A DNA stretch of 64,000 bases. Source: Roseicyclus mahoneyensis. GTDB taxonomy: Bacteria; Pseudomonadota; Alphaproteobacteria; Rhodobacterales; Rhodobacteraceae. The position numbers and the translations under genes are program-made. This document shows, one piece after another, positions 8,121 to 17,900 of the stretch (positions are counted from its first letter, which is position 1; the number at the start of each line of letters is the position of its first letter). The stretch spans positions 333,810-397,809 of the forward strand of contig NZ_QGGW01000002.1 of assembly GCF_003148775.1 (NCBI RefSeq), in the 5' to 3' direction. The notes under the pieces were generated by a model. The model was not told the origin of the DNA, searched no databases, and saw nothing but the letters and a program-made list of their open reading frames with translations.

Positions 8121-8195
8121 CGCCGCGCCCGCCGTAGACGCGGCGGTGGGACACCCTTCCCCAACGAAGGGCACATATCTGAGAGGGTATCAGAT
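8121..8195 (+). promoter_or_regulatory. serC leader RNA candidate
   Basis: Three hairpins lie in the 76 bases before the serC start: CGCCGCG with CGCGGCG (8121-8127/8139-8145), CCCTTC with GAAGGG (8154-8159/8166-8171), and ATCTGA with TCAGAT (8177-8182/8190-8195). The last exposes the ribosome site GAGGG in its 7-base loop and ends 1 base before the ATG. Alphaproteobacteria carry a described conserved serC RNA motif directly upstream of serC. Position and hairpin layout suggest this is a member, though I cannot run a covariance search. Confidence 0.65.
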
Positions 8196-8196
8196 C

Positions 8197-9351
8197 ATGG
8201 CACCGACCAAACCGGCAGCGCGCCCGGACAATGCGCGTTTTTCCTCTGGCCCCTGCGCCAAACCCCCCACATTTGTGCTGGATCAGCTTGCCGACGCGCC
8301 CTTGGGCCGGTCGCATCGCGCATCCGTTGGCAAGTCCAAGCTCAAGGCGGCCATCGACCTGACGCGCGAGATCCTTGGCGTTCCAGCAGATTATCGCATC
8401 GGAATCGTTCCCGCGTCTGACACCGGCGCGGTCGAAATGGCGATGTGGTCGATGCTTGGCGCACGACCCTGCACCATGATCGCCTGGGAAAGCTTTGGCG
8501 CCGAATGGGTCACCGATGTGGTCAAGCAGCTCAGGCTGGATGCCACCGTCCTCAAGGCGGGCTACGGTGAGATCGTCGATTTGACCCAAGTCGATTTCGA
8601 CACGGACGTCGTATTTACCTGGAACGGCACCACGTCGGGCGTGCGTCTGCCCAATGGGGATGCGATTCCCGTGACCCGCGCCGGTCTGACGATCTGCGAC
8701 GCGACCAGCGCCGCCTTCGCGCAGGATCTGCCGTGGGACAAGCTCGATGTCACCACCTTCTCGTGGCAGAAGGTGATGGGCGGCGAAGCCGCGCATGGTA
8801 TGCTGATCCTGTCGCCCCGCGCCGTCGAACGGCTGGAAAGCTACACCCCCGCATGGCCCCTGCCCAAGATCTTCCGCCTGACCAAGGGTGGCAAGCTGAT
8901 CGAGGGCATCTTTGTCGGCGAGACGATCAACACGCCGTCGATGTTGGCCGTCGAGGATTACCTTGTCGCTTTGGCATGGGGCAAATCGGTGGGTGGTCTG
9001 CCCGGCCTGATGGCGCGCGCCGATGCCAATGCGAAGGCCATCTTCGATTTCTGCGAGGCGCGGGACTGGATCGACAATCTGGCGATTGACCCAGCGACGC
9101 GGTCGAACACCAGCGTTTGTCTGAAATTCACCGATCCCCGCATCACCGATGGCGCAGCCTTTGCCAAGTCGGTCGCCAAGCGGCTCGAATCCGAAGGCGT
9201 TGCGCTGGATATCGGTGCCTACCGCGATGCCCCTCCGGGTCTGCGGATCTGGTGCGGTGCGACGGTGGAAACGGCGGATATCGAAGCCATGCTGCCGTGG
9301 CTCGATTGGGCCTTCGTGGTAGAGATCGAGGCGCTGGCGCAAGCCGCCTGA
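8197..9351 (+). CDS. serC: Phosphoserine aminotransferase
   Basis: A 384-residue class V PLP aminotransferase of the alphaproteobacterial SerC type, starting with the typical [10 protein letters not shown] block. The PLP Lys is in [11 protein letters not shown] (about residue 190-195). It converts 3-phosphohydroxypyruvate and glutamate to phosphoserine and 2-oxoglutarate, the second step of serine synthesis. The start at 8197 is fixed by the GAGGG ribosome site in the loop of the preceding hairpin and by the family N-terminus. serA follows 99 bases downstream, separated by a strong inverted repeat. Confidence 0.95.
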   Translation: MAPTKPAARPDNARFSSGPCAKPPTFVLDQLADAPLGRSHRASVGKSKLKAAIDLTREILGVPADYRIGIVPASDTGAVEMAMWSMLGARPCTMIAWESFGAEWVTDVVKQLRLDATVLKAGYGEIVDLTQVDFDTDVVFTWNGTTSGVRLPNGDAIPVTRAGLTICDATSAAFAQDLPWDKLDVTTFSWQKVMGGEAAHGMLILSPRAVERLESYTPAWPLPKIFRLTKGGKLIEGIFVGETINTPSMLAVEDYLVALAWGKSVGGLPGLMARADANAKAIFDFCEARDWIDNLAIDPATRSNTSVCLKFTDPRITDGAAFAKSVAKRLESEGVALDIGAYRDAPPGLRIWCGATVETADIEAMLPWLDWAFVVEIEALAQAA

Positions 9352-9356
9352 CGGTT

Positions 9357-9417
9357 TGGTGGGCAGATTGCCCACCCTGCCCCCAACACATTCGTCGGGT
9401 GGGCAATCTGCCCACCT
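9357..9417. repeat. Paired palindromic repeat between serC and serA
   Basis: Two copies of a 19-20 base element face each other: GGTGGGCAGATTGCCCACC at 9358-9376 and its exact reverse complement at 9398-9416, 21 bases apart. Each copy is itself an 8-bp palindrome around GAT/ATC. The pair can fold as one 20-bp hairpin or as two small ones. A degenerate pair occurs at 12820-12871. It looks like a REP/BIME-like dispersed repeat and may tune serA read-through or mRNA stability. Confidence 0.85.
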
Positions 9418-9450
9418 GCCCGCCATATTCCCATTTCAAGGACCACACCC

Positions 9451-11046
9451 ATGGCCCCCAAGGTTCTCATATCCGACAGCCTGTCGGACGCTGCCGTCCA
9501 GATATTCAAGGATCGCGGCATCGACGTCACCTTTGATCCCTCGATCGGCAAGGACAAGGACAAGCTGCTGGCCGTCATCGACCAGTATGACGGCCTCGCC
9601 ATCCGGTCGGCCAGCAAGGTCACGGAAAAGATCATCGCCGCTGCGACCAACCTCAAGGTGATCGGGCGCGCAGGGATTGGCGTCGACAATGTCGACATCC
9701 CCGAGGCGTCGAAAAAGGGCATCATCGTGATGAATACGCCCTTCGGCAACTCGATCACGACGGCCGAGCACGCCATCGCGATGATGTTCGCCACAGCCCG
9801 CCAGATCCCTGAGGCCAATGCCTCGACCCATGCCGGAAAGTGGGAGAAATCCCGTTTCATGGGCGTGGAACTGACCGCCAAGACGCTGGGCGTGATCGGC
9901 GCGGGCAACATCGGCTCCATCGTCTGCGACCGGGCGCGTGGTCTCAAGATGAAGGTCATGGCTTATGACCCCTTCCTGTCCGAGGATCGCGCGCGTCAGA
10001 TGGGCGTGGCAAAGGTCGACCTCGACCAACTGCTGGCGCAGGCCGATTTCATCACGTTGCATGTGCCCTACACCGAGAAAACCGCCAATATCCTGTCGGC
10101 CGAGGCGCTGGCCAAGACCAAGAAAGGCGTGCGCATCATCAACTGCGCGCGCGGTGGTTTGGTGGATGAGGCGGCCTTGGCCGAATTGATCAAATCCGGC
10201 CATGTCGCAGGCGCGGCCTTCGACGTCTTCGCCGAGGAACCGGCGACCGAGAATCCGTTGTTCGACCTGCCCAATGTCGTCGTGACCCCGCATCTGGGCG
10301 CCGCCACGACCGAGGCGCAGGAAAATGTCGCCCTTCAGGTCGCCGAACAGATGGCCGATTACCTGCTGACCGGTGCGGTGTCGAACGCGCTGAACATGCC
10401 GTCGGTGACCGCGCAGGAGGCCGCGATCATGGGGCCCTGGCTGAAGCTGGCGGAATACCTCGGTGCTTTCGTCGGCCAGCTGACCGACGAGCCGATTGAG
10501 ACGATCGAGGTGGTCTATAACGGCATCGCCAAGGACATGAACCTGAAAGCGCTGAACTGTGCGGCCATCGCGGGCGTGATGAAGGCCACGAACCCTGACG
10601 TGAACATGGTCTCGGCCCCGATCATGGCCAAAGAGCGGGGGGTGGAGCTGTCGACCACCACGCAAGACAAGACTGGCGTGTTCGATGGCTACATCCGTCT
10701 GGTGGTGACCACGCCCACGCGCACCCGGTCGATTGCCGGTACCGTGTTCAGTGACGGCAAGCCGCGCTTCATCCAGATCAAGGGCATCAATATCGACGCC
10801 GAGATCGGGCAGCACATGCTCTACACCACCAACAAGGACGTGCCGGGCATCATCGGCACCTTGGGCCAGACGCTGGGCGAGAATGGCGTGAACATCGCCA
10901 ACTTCACGCTCGGCCGGTCTGTGCGCGAAGGTGAGGCGATTGCGCTGCTCTACCTTGACGAACAGCCGCCCGCTCATGTGCTGGCCAAGCTCAAGGCCAC
11001 GGGCCTGTTCCAGCAGGTCCGCCCGTTGCAGTTCGACGCAGCCTGA
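9451..11046 (+). CDS. serA: D-3-phosphoglycerate dehydrogenase
   Basis: A 531-residue long-type SerA. The N-terminal substrate part is interrupted by the Rossmann NAD domain (GVIGAGNIGS at about 150-159; catalytic Arg in NCARGGLVDE, Glu in FAEEP, His in TPHLGA). It is followed by an intervening domain and a C-terminal ACT domain (about 455-530, GIIGTLGQTLGENGVNIANF), where serine feedback inhibition occurs in some homologues. It catalyses the first committed step of serine synthesis from 3-phosphoglycerate. Co-directional with serC; a terminator follows. Confidence 0.96.
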   Translation: MAPKVLISDSLSDAAVQIFKDRGIDVTFDPSIGKDKDKLLAVIDQYDGLAIRSASKVTEKIIAAATNLKVIGRAGIGVDNVDIPEASKKGIIVMNTPFGNSITTAEHAIAMMFATARQIPEANASTHAGKWEKSRFMGVELTAKTLGVIGAGNIGSIVCDRARGLKMKVMAYDPFLSEDRARQMGVAKVDLDQLLAQADFITLHVPYTEKTANILSAEALAKTKKGVRIINCARGGLVDEAALAELIKSGHVAGAAFDVFAEEPATENPLFDLPNVVVTPHLGAATTEAQENVALQVAEQMADYLLTGAVSNALNMPSVTAQEAAIMGPWLKLAEYLGAFVGQLTDEPIETIEVVYNGIAKDMNLKALNCAAIAGVMKATNPDVNMVSAPIMAKERGVELSTTTQDKTGVFDGYIRLVVTTPTRTRSIAGTVFSDGKPRFIQIKGINIDAEIGQHMLYTTNKDVPGIIGTLGQTLGENGVNIANFTLGRSVREGEAIALLYLDEQPPAHVLAKLKATGLFQQVRPLQFDAA

Positions 11047-11061
11047 GCCGCCAATACCAAC

Positions 11062-11096
11062 GGCCCGCTGCTTCACCTTGCGGCGGGCCTGTCTTT
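11062..11096 (+). terminator. Rho-independent terminator after serA
   Basis: Stem GGCCCGC (11062-11068) with GCGGGCC (11083-11089), followed by TGTCTTTT. It starts 16 bases after the serA stop and ends the serC-serA unit. Confidence 0.85.
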
Positions 11097-11139
11097 TGCG
11101 CATGCTTCGATGCATGTGCAACGATCAGGCGGGGTACCG

Positions 11140-11613
11140 ATGCCCGATCCCTTCGTCCTCGACGGCTTTCTGCCCTATCGTGTCGCGGTGACTGCAGGCC
11201 GCCTCAGCCGCGAATTTTCCCGCGTCTATCAGGAACGCTTCGGCCTTAGCCGTGCCGAATGGCGGGTCATGGCGCATCTGAGCCAGGAGGCCGAGGTATC
11301 GGTGCGCGAGATCCACGCCCGCGTGGACATGGACAAGTCCAAGGTCAGCCGCGCCGCAACACGGCTGGAAGAGGCCGGGATCATCACCAAACGTATCAGC
11401 GACAGCGATCGGCGGCTGGTTGTCCTCGGCCTGACCGACAAGGGTGCTGTGATGATGGCCGAACTGGCCGAAGCGGCGGTGGCTTATCATGCCCAGCTTA
11501 TCGTGCGGCTTGGGCCGGGGGCGACGGCCTTTCTCGCCGGGCTGGAGGCGCTGGGCGATGCGGACGGAACGCAGCGTCACGCTGGTCACACTGGCGCGGA
11601 TCAGGGCCAATAG
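11140..11613 (+). CDS. MarR-family transcriptional regulator
   Basis: A 157-residue MarR-type regulator. Winged helix-turn-helix at about residues 40-110: REIHARVDMDKSKVSRAATRLEEAG is the recognition region and DSDRRLVVLGLTDKG the wing. The start at 11140 is preferred because GGCGGGG precedes it; an in-frame ATG 30 bases earlier is possible. The thiolase gene starts 24 bases after its stop, so the two are probably one transcription unit and the thiolase pathway is a reasonable guess for its target. Confidence 0.85.
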   Translation: MPDPFVLDGFLPYRVAVTAGRLSREFSRVYQERFGLSRAEWRVMAHLSQEAEVSVREIHARVDMDKSKVSRAATRLEEAGIITKRISDSDRRLVVLGLTDKGAVMMAELAEAAVAYHAQLIVRLGPGATAFLAGLEALGDADGTQRHAGHTGADQGQ

Positions 11614-11637
11614 GCCCGAACAAGGGAGGGAAGATCC

Positions 11638-12813
11638 ATGGACGAGATTGTCATCCTGTCAGGCGCACGAACCGCCATCGGCACCTTCGGCGGGTCGCTG
11701 GCCGCTGTGCCGCCGACCAAGCTCGGCGCCATTGCCGCAAAAGCCGCGCTGGAGCGGGCCGGCGTCGAGGGCGCACAGGTCGGACATGTCGTGTTCGGCC
11801 ATGTCATCAACACTGAGCCCAAGGATATGTACCTGTCCCGCGTTGCCGCGATGGAGGCGGGCATTCCCGATACGGTGCCGGCGATGAACGTGAACCGGCT
11901 GTGCGGGTCCGGCGCGCAGGCCATCGTCTCGGTGATCCAGTCCCTCGCCATGGGCGACGCGCAGTTCGGGTTGGCCGGCGGGGCGGAAAGCATGTCGAAC
12001 GGGCCGCATATCCTGCCTGCTGCCCGCTTTGGCCAGAAGATGGGCGATGTCCGCGCGCTCGACATGATGATCGGGGCGCTGCACTGCCCCTTTGGCACCG
12101 GCCATATGGGCGTCACGGCAGAGAATGTCGCGGCCGAGCATGGGGTCAGCCGCGAGGCGCAAGATGCTTTTGCGCTGGAAAGCCAGAGCCGTGCCGCCCG
12201 TGCGATTGCCGAGGGGCGGTTCCGCGATCAGATCGTGCCGGTCGAGGTGCGGGTGAAGCGCGACCTCGTGCCCTTCGACACCGACGAACATCCCAAGGCG
12301 ACGACGGCCGAGGCGCTGGCAGGTCTGCGCCCCGCGTTCCAGAAGGATGGCAGCGTCACCGCCGGCAATGCGTCGGGCATCAACGATGGTGCGGCGGCGC
12401 TGGTGCTGGCGCGCGCCGAGGCGGCCGAGGCGTCAGGTTTGACGCCCCGCGCCCGCATCATCGGCTACGCCCATGCGGGCGTGCGCCCCGAGGTGATGGG
12501 CATCGGCCCGGTGCCCGCAGTGGAGGCGCTGCTGGCGCGCACGGGCCTCAAGATCACCGATTTCCACGTGATCGAATCGAACGAGGCCTTCGCCGCGCAG
12601 GCATTGGCGGTGAACAAGGGTCTGGGGCTGGATCCGGCAAAGGTGAACCCCAACGGCGGGGCCATTGCGCTGGGCCATCCGGTGGGCGCGACTGGCGCGA
12701 TCATCACCGTCAAGGCGATGCATGAGCTTGAGCGCATCGGCGGGCGCCGCGCGCTCATCACCATGTGCATCGGCGGCGGTCAGGGTATCGCGCTGGCGAT
12801 CGAGCGCATGTGA
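11638..12813 (+). CDS. bktB: Beta-ketothiolase, BktB type
   Basis: A 391-residue thiolase. The catalytic triad is visible: Cys89 in NRLCGSG, His347 in LGHPVGATGA, Cys377 in MCIGGGQG. Blocks such as GHVVFGHVINTEPKDMYLSRVAA and DEHPKATT resemble Cupriavidus BktB. It condenses two acyl-CoA molecules (or cleaves 3-ketoacyl-CoA), feeding acetoacetyl-CoA or 3-ketovaleryl-CoA into polyhydroxyalkanoate or ethylmalonyl-CoA routes. A strong AGGGAGG ribosome site precedes the ATG. The exact chain-length preference cannot be read from sequence. Confidence 0.9.
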   Translation: MDEIVILSGARTAIGTFGGSLAAVPPTKLGAIAAKAALERAGVEGAQVGHVVFGHVINTEPKDMYLSRVAAMEAGIPDTVPAMNVNRLCGSGAQAIVSVIQSLAMGDAQFGLAGGAESMSNGPHILPAARFGQKMGDVRALDMMIGALHCPFGTGHMGVTAENVAAEHGVSREAQDAFALESQSRAARAIAEGRFRDQIVPVEVRVKRDLVPFDTDEHPKATTAEALAGLRPAFQKDGSVTAGNASGINDGAAALVLARAEAAEASGLTPRARIIGYAHAGVRPEVMGIGPVPAVEALLARTGLKITDFHVIESNEAFAAQALAVNKGLGLDPAKVNPNGGAIALGHPVGATGAIITVKAMHELERIGGRRALITMCIGGGQGIALAIERM

Positions 12814-12819
12814 ATTGGA

Positions 12820-12871
12820 GGGTGGGCGATCTGCTCACCCTGCGCGTGTTTGGTAGGCAGATTGCCCGCCC
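12820..12871. repeat. Degenerate copy of the paired palindromic repeat
   Basis: GGGTGGGCGATCTGCTCACCC (12820-12840) and a facing GGTAGGCAGATTGCCCGCCC (12852-12871) are diverged versions of the element between serC and serA. They lie between the convergent bktB and pbpC stops (the pbpC TAG begins at the repeat edge) and may act as a two-way transcription stop. Confidence 0.75.
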
Positions 12872-14913
12872 TACGGCGTCGCCAGTTCCACGGCGACCCG
12901 CGCAGCGCGCCCCTCCGCGTCGATCACGGTCAACTCGCCGAACCCCACGCCCGGTGCCTCCAGCATCACCTCGCGGTCGCCCGCGCCGGTGGCCACCGGC
13001 GCGCCGTTCCAGAGCCATGTGAAGGGCGGCGCGCCCTCGGCGACGCGGGCCAGCACGGGCAGTGTCGGGTCATGGGCCAGCACGACACCTGGGGGCGGAA
13101 AGACGATCTCGGGCGCTGTTGCATCCGCCCCCATCCCTGCGCGTTGCAAGGGCGCGGGGAGAGCGCCCCAGCCCACGGTCAGCGCGCCGGGCGGCGGGCC
13201 TGTGCGCGGTGTCATGGGTGCGCCCAGTCGGGCAAAGGCCTCGAACAGTACCGGTGCCGACACCTCTGCCCCGAAGGCGCCCGGCACGGCCGCCCCGTCG
13301 GCGCGGCCAAGCCATACGCCCACCACATGCCGCCCGTCATAGCCGAACGCCCAGGCATCGCGGTGACCATAGCTGGTGCCGGTCTTGTAGGCCAACTGCA
13401 CCCGAGGGGCGGTCGGTGGCGGCGGGACATCGCCCAGCACATCGCCCAGATACCACGCGGCCACCGGCCCCATCACCCGCGCGCCCTCGGCCATCGGGTC
13501 ATCGTCTCGCCAGCGCAGATCGACCGCCGTGCCACCCCGGGCCAGCGCGGCGTAGAGGCCCATCAGATCTTCCATCCGTGTCCCAAGGCCACCCAATGCG
13601 ATGGCGAGCCCCGCGCCCCCGTCGCCCTCGGGCAGGCGCACCTCCATCCCCGCGCGGCGCATCGCGGCCAGCATCTGTGCAGGACCCATGGCATCGAGCA
13701 GCGCCACGGCGGGAATGTTGAGCGAGGTCTGCAGCGCCTCGGCCACGCTGACCTCGCCGCGAAAGACGTTGTCGAAATTCTGCGGTCGGTAGCTGCCGAA
13801 GCCGGTGGGCCGGTCGGCAATCCGGGTCTCGGGATGAGCAAGCCCCGCGTCGAAGGCGAGGCCATAGATCAGCGGTTTCAGGGCCGAACCGGGGGACCGC
13901 ACGGCCTGCGTCATGTCGACGAAACCCTGCCGCGCCATGTCGGTGTAATCGGGCGATCCGACCGAGGCGAGGATTTCGCCCGTGCGGTGGTCCAGCACCA
14001 TGATTGCGGCGCTCATCTGCGGCCCCTGCCCCTCGACGGCGCGGCGGGCAAGCTGTTCCATCCGGCCTTGCAGACCAGCCTCGAGCGTCAGACGGTGGGT
14101 GCCCTGCGTTGGCCGCTGGGTCAGCGCGCGGTCAGCCAGATGAGCGGCCAGCACCGGGAAATCGCGGCGAAGCGTCGGGATGGGGGCGGCGCGGGCCCAT
14201 TCCACCTCGGCCTCGGTCAGGCCGGTGAAGCGCACGGCGCGGTCCAGAACCCGGTCGCGGGCGATGCGCGCGGCCTCGGGGAAACGGTCGGGGCGGCGGG
14301 AGGATGGCGCCTGCGGCAGCGCCACCAGCAGCGCTGATTGCGCGGCGGTCAGGCGGTGGGGTTCCACGCCGAACCAAGTGAGGGTTGCGGCGCGGATGCC
14401 CTCGATATTCCCGCCATAGGGCGCGAGGTGCAGGTAGAGCGTCAGGATCTCGTCCTTGCCGAGCCGCCGTTCCAGCGCCAGCGCCAGCCGGATCTGCCGG
14501 ATCTTTCCTTGCCACACGCCGGTGCCCGAGTTCTCCAGCAGCCGCGCCACCTGCATGGTCAAGGTGGACCCGCCCGACACCACGCGGCCCGTCGTCACCG
14601 CCTGCCAAGCCGCGCGGACAAAAGCGCGCGGGTCGACGCCGTGGTGGCGGTAGAAGCGCCGATCCTCGTAGGCCACCAGCATCTCGACAAAGCCCGGATC
14701 GACGGCATCGAGGCTGACGGGCAGGCGCCAGCGCCCGTCCTCGACCGTATAGGCGCGCAGAAGATCGCCGTTGCGGTCCAGCACCTCCACCCCGGTTTGC
14801 AGGACCAAGGGCGGGATATCCGTCTCGTCGATCCAGTCATCGAGCCAGAGCGTCGCGCCGGTGACGAACAGCGCGACAAGGATCGCAAGCGTGCCTGCGA
14901 TCTGGCGGATCAT
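12871..14913 (-). CDS. pbpC: Penicillin-binding protein 1C
   Basis: A 680-residue bifunctional class A PBP. N-terminal membrane anchor at about 5-24. Glycosyltransferase GT51 domain (about 65-240) with catalytic Glu83 in AYEDRRFYRHHG and GGSTLTMQ. Transpeptidase domain (about 300-560) with Ser343/Lys346 in SPGSALK and the KTGTS box. The C-terminal PBP1C domain is about 600-680. It polymerises and may cross-link peptidoglycan at the inner membrane. Its ATG overlaps the stop of the macroglobulin gene as ATGA (14910-14913), a pairing known in many proteobacteria. Confidence 0.94.
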   Translation of the reverse strand: MIRQIAGTLAILVALFVTGATLWLDDWIDETDIPPLVLQTGVEVLDRNGDLLRAYTVEDGRWRLPVSLDAVDPGFVEMLVAYEDRRFYRHHGVDPRAFVRAAWQAVTTGRVVSGGSTLTMQVARLLENSGTGVWQGKIRQIRLALALERRLGKDEILTLYLHLAPYGGNIEGIRAATLTWFGVEPHRLTAAQSALLVALPQAPSSRRPDRFPEAARIARDRVLDRAVRFTGLTEAEVEWARAAPIPTLRRDFPVLAAHLADRALTQRPTQGTHRLTLEAGLQGRMEQLARRAVEGQGPQMSAAIMVLDHRTGEILASVGSPDYTDMARQGFVDMTQAVRSPGSALKPLIYGLAFDAGLAHPETRIADRPTGFGSYRPQNFDNVFRGEVSVAEALQTSLNIPAVALLDAMGPAQMLAAMRRAGMEVRLPEGDGGAGLAIALGGLGTRMEDLMGLYAALARGGTAVDLRWRDDDPMAEGARVMGPVAAWYLGDVLGDVPPPPTAPRVQLAYKTGTSYGHRDAWAFGYDGRHVVGVWLGRADGAAVPGAFGAEVSAPVLFEAFARLGAPMTPRTGPPPGALTVGWGALPAPLQRAGMGADATAPEIVFPPPGVVLAHDPTLPVLARVAEGAPPFTWLWNGAPVATGAGDREVMLEAPGVGFGELTVIDAEGRAARVAVELATP

Positions 14914-17900
14914 TCGGCCACCGTCACGCGCCCCGATGCGGTCTGGGCACGATAGGCGGGGCGATACATGTCCTCGACGCTGGCGGCGGGGTGGTGGAAG
15001 TCGCCGGGCGTGACAGCGCGCACGATATAGGCCAGCCGTAATGAGCTATCGCCCCGGTTGTCGATGGCGGCAAGGAACCGATCCTGCCGAAACTCGGTAT
15101 GTTCGGCCCATGCGTTCAGGTCGAGCCCCTGAACCGCCCGGATATCGCCCGAGGTCAGCAGGTTGGGGTTGTCGATCTCGAAGCCTGCGGGCAGCGGGTC
15201 GGTGACCATCAGCCGCCCCTCGGGCGCACCCAGTGGCGTGACGGTCAGCACCGTGACCAGCCGTGTGCCTTGCGCAACCGTCGCGGGATCGACCGGCTGG
15301 CCGTCGAGGTTCAGATAGGCCCGGTCGATCCGGTAGCGGTTACCGAAGGCTTGCGTCGCGCCCTCGGGGATGCCGAAGCGGGTGACGGTAAGCACCTCGT
15401 CGCCCGTCCCGGTATTGGTGACCATCCGCGTGGTCGTGTCGCCCGCGCGGACCGCTTGGATCAGCGGACCGTTGATCGCTGCACCGTCGAGCGTCAGACC
15501 CTCGGTTGCAGGATTGTCGATCAAGGCATGGGCTGCCAGCAGGGTCCAGACCGCTTCTTGCGTGGACACGACATCGGAGGCTGTGCTCAGCGACGTGTCG
15601 GGGATCGCATCCGACCCCGCCGCGGCGGCCAGCGCGATCAGGCCGGCGGCATCGCGCGCCACGGTGCCATAGTCGCTGCGCCAGACCTCGGGCAGCGGGT
15701 TGGTCTGCATGCCTTGCAGCATCGCGTAGCCCGCGCGGAACATCGCATCGGCGCGCGGCTGGTCGCCATAAAGCGCGAGCGCCGCGCCCAGTTGGCCAAG
15801 GGCCAGCGGGGTGGCGAAATTCCCGGCCTTCACATCGGCGTAGTAGCGCAGGTCGCCCATGCTGGCCTGACCTTCGCGGGCGAGCACCATGAGGACATAG
15901 GCCAGCCCTTCGCCGCCATCCTCGAAATCGGGGTGGCTGGCGACCTGATTGGCAAGATTGTCGAGCGCGAGGGTGAAGGCGATGGCGGGTACGTCATGCC
16001 CTTCGGCCCGAGCGCGGGAGAGGAAATCGGTGACATAGGCGTCAAGCCACAGATCTCCGTCGCTGGCCCACCAGAGGCCGAAGCCGCCATTGCCCGACTG
16101 GTTCACCAGCACGCGGGCGATGGCATTGTTGATGCGCGCATCCAGATCGGCGGCGGTGCCAAGGTCCAGCGCCTCGGCCACCGATGACAGGTAGAGAAGC
16201 GGCATGGCCTGACTGGTGACCTGTTCCGTGCAGCCCCAAGGGTAGGCATCAAGCCGCGCCAGCAGCCCCGCCGCGTCGAAGCGCGCGAGCGGACCAGCCG
16301 CCAATGTCGCCCGGCCCGTGCCGGGGCGGAAGCCGGACAGGAGCGTGGCGTCGATGGGCAGGCTTTGGCCGGGGGCAAGGGTCAGGCGGGTGGTTTCCGC
16401 CACCTCGGGGTCATTGACCTGCACCGGCAACGATAATGTGCGGGTCAGGGTCCGGCCACCCGGCAGAGTGGCGGTGACGGTGATCCGCTCCTGCCCGGTC
16501 GCGTCCCCGGCAGTGACCGGGATCGTCAGCCGCGCGGTTTCCAGCGTGCCAAGCGTCACGGGGGCAGTGGATGTGCTCAAAGACAGGCCCGCGGTCGATG
16601 AGATCGCAAGCGTCACCTCGCCTGTCGGCCCTTCGGCGTGGGACAATTCCAGCAGCATCCTGCCCGTGTCGCCCGGCGCAAGGAATCGCGGCAGGCTGGC
16701 CGTGACCACGACAGGGTCGCGCACCAGCACATCGCCCGACGCTTGCCCAACGCCCGTTTCGGACCATGCCATCGCCATGACCCGCACGGTGCCGTTGAAG
16801 GCGGGCAAGTCGAACCGGGCGCGCGCGATACCATCGGCATCCACGGTCAATGCGCCGGAGAATTGGGCCAGCAGCTCCTCGGTCGGCGGCGGGGCCTGCA
16901 TGCGCAGGCCCGCGCCCGCGTCTCCGCCTTGGCGGATGCGCCCCTCGGCGCCGTCGCGGGCGTCAATGAGGCGACCGTAGACATCGCGGAAGGCGACGCC
17001 AAGCCGGCGCTGGCCGAAGTAATGCGCCTGCGGATCGGGGGCGTCGAAGCCGGTCAGGTTGAGAATGCCCAGATCGACGGCGGCAATGCTGGCATGGACC
17101 GTCTCACCGGGCCGCGCGCCCTCGACGCGCAGGGCAACCTCCAGCGGGCCGCGCGGTTCTGCGGTCGCGGGCAGGTCCAGCGTGGCGGTCAGCGCGCGGT
17201 CGCCCGGTGCCACGGTCGCATGCGCCAGACCCAGCGAGCGGGCGGGCACGGGGCCCGAGACGGTCGACAGCGGCCGGATCAGGGTCGCGGTGACATAGGC
17301 GCCGCTGCCCCACTCCTCGGTCACGGTGAGGGGGATGGTCATGGGCTCTTCGCCGACCGTCACGATGCGCTGTTCGATCAGGCGGTTCGACACGACCTGC
17401 ACCAAGGCGATGCCACCCTGACGCGGCACGATCCGCAGATTGGCGGTGTCGCCGGGGGCGTAGGCGGCCGCGTCCAGTGCAATCTCCAGCACGTCGGGTG
17501 TGTCGGTGCCGCTGGCCGCGCCATACCAGCCCGCGTCAAAACCGACAGAGGTAAGCGAGAACCCTTCGCCTGCCGTTTCCACACGCAACTCGTAGCTGCC
17601 CCAATCGACGGGCAGGTTCAGGGCCACGGGTTCCGCGCCCAGCACAGCCTCGCCGGTGGCGATGCGTGCGCGAGTGGTGACGGGTTCCCACGACCAGTTG
17701 CCGTTTTGCTGATACCATTGGTAGCGCAGGTCGACGCGGTTGAGCGTCCAGCGGGCCGGCAGGGCCTCGGCCCCCACGGCGATCAACTGGAACCCTGCCT
17801 CGGCCCCTTCGGGAAGCGTCTCGTCGAACAGCGGGCGGATGCCGATCATCGGCGCATCGGGCAGGACGGGCCGTGTGATCCGGCGTTCGACCGGGCGGCC

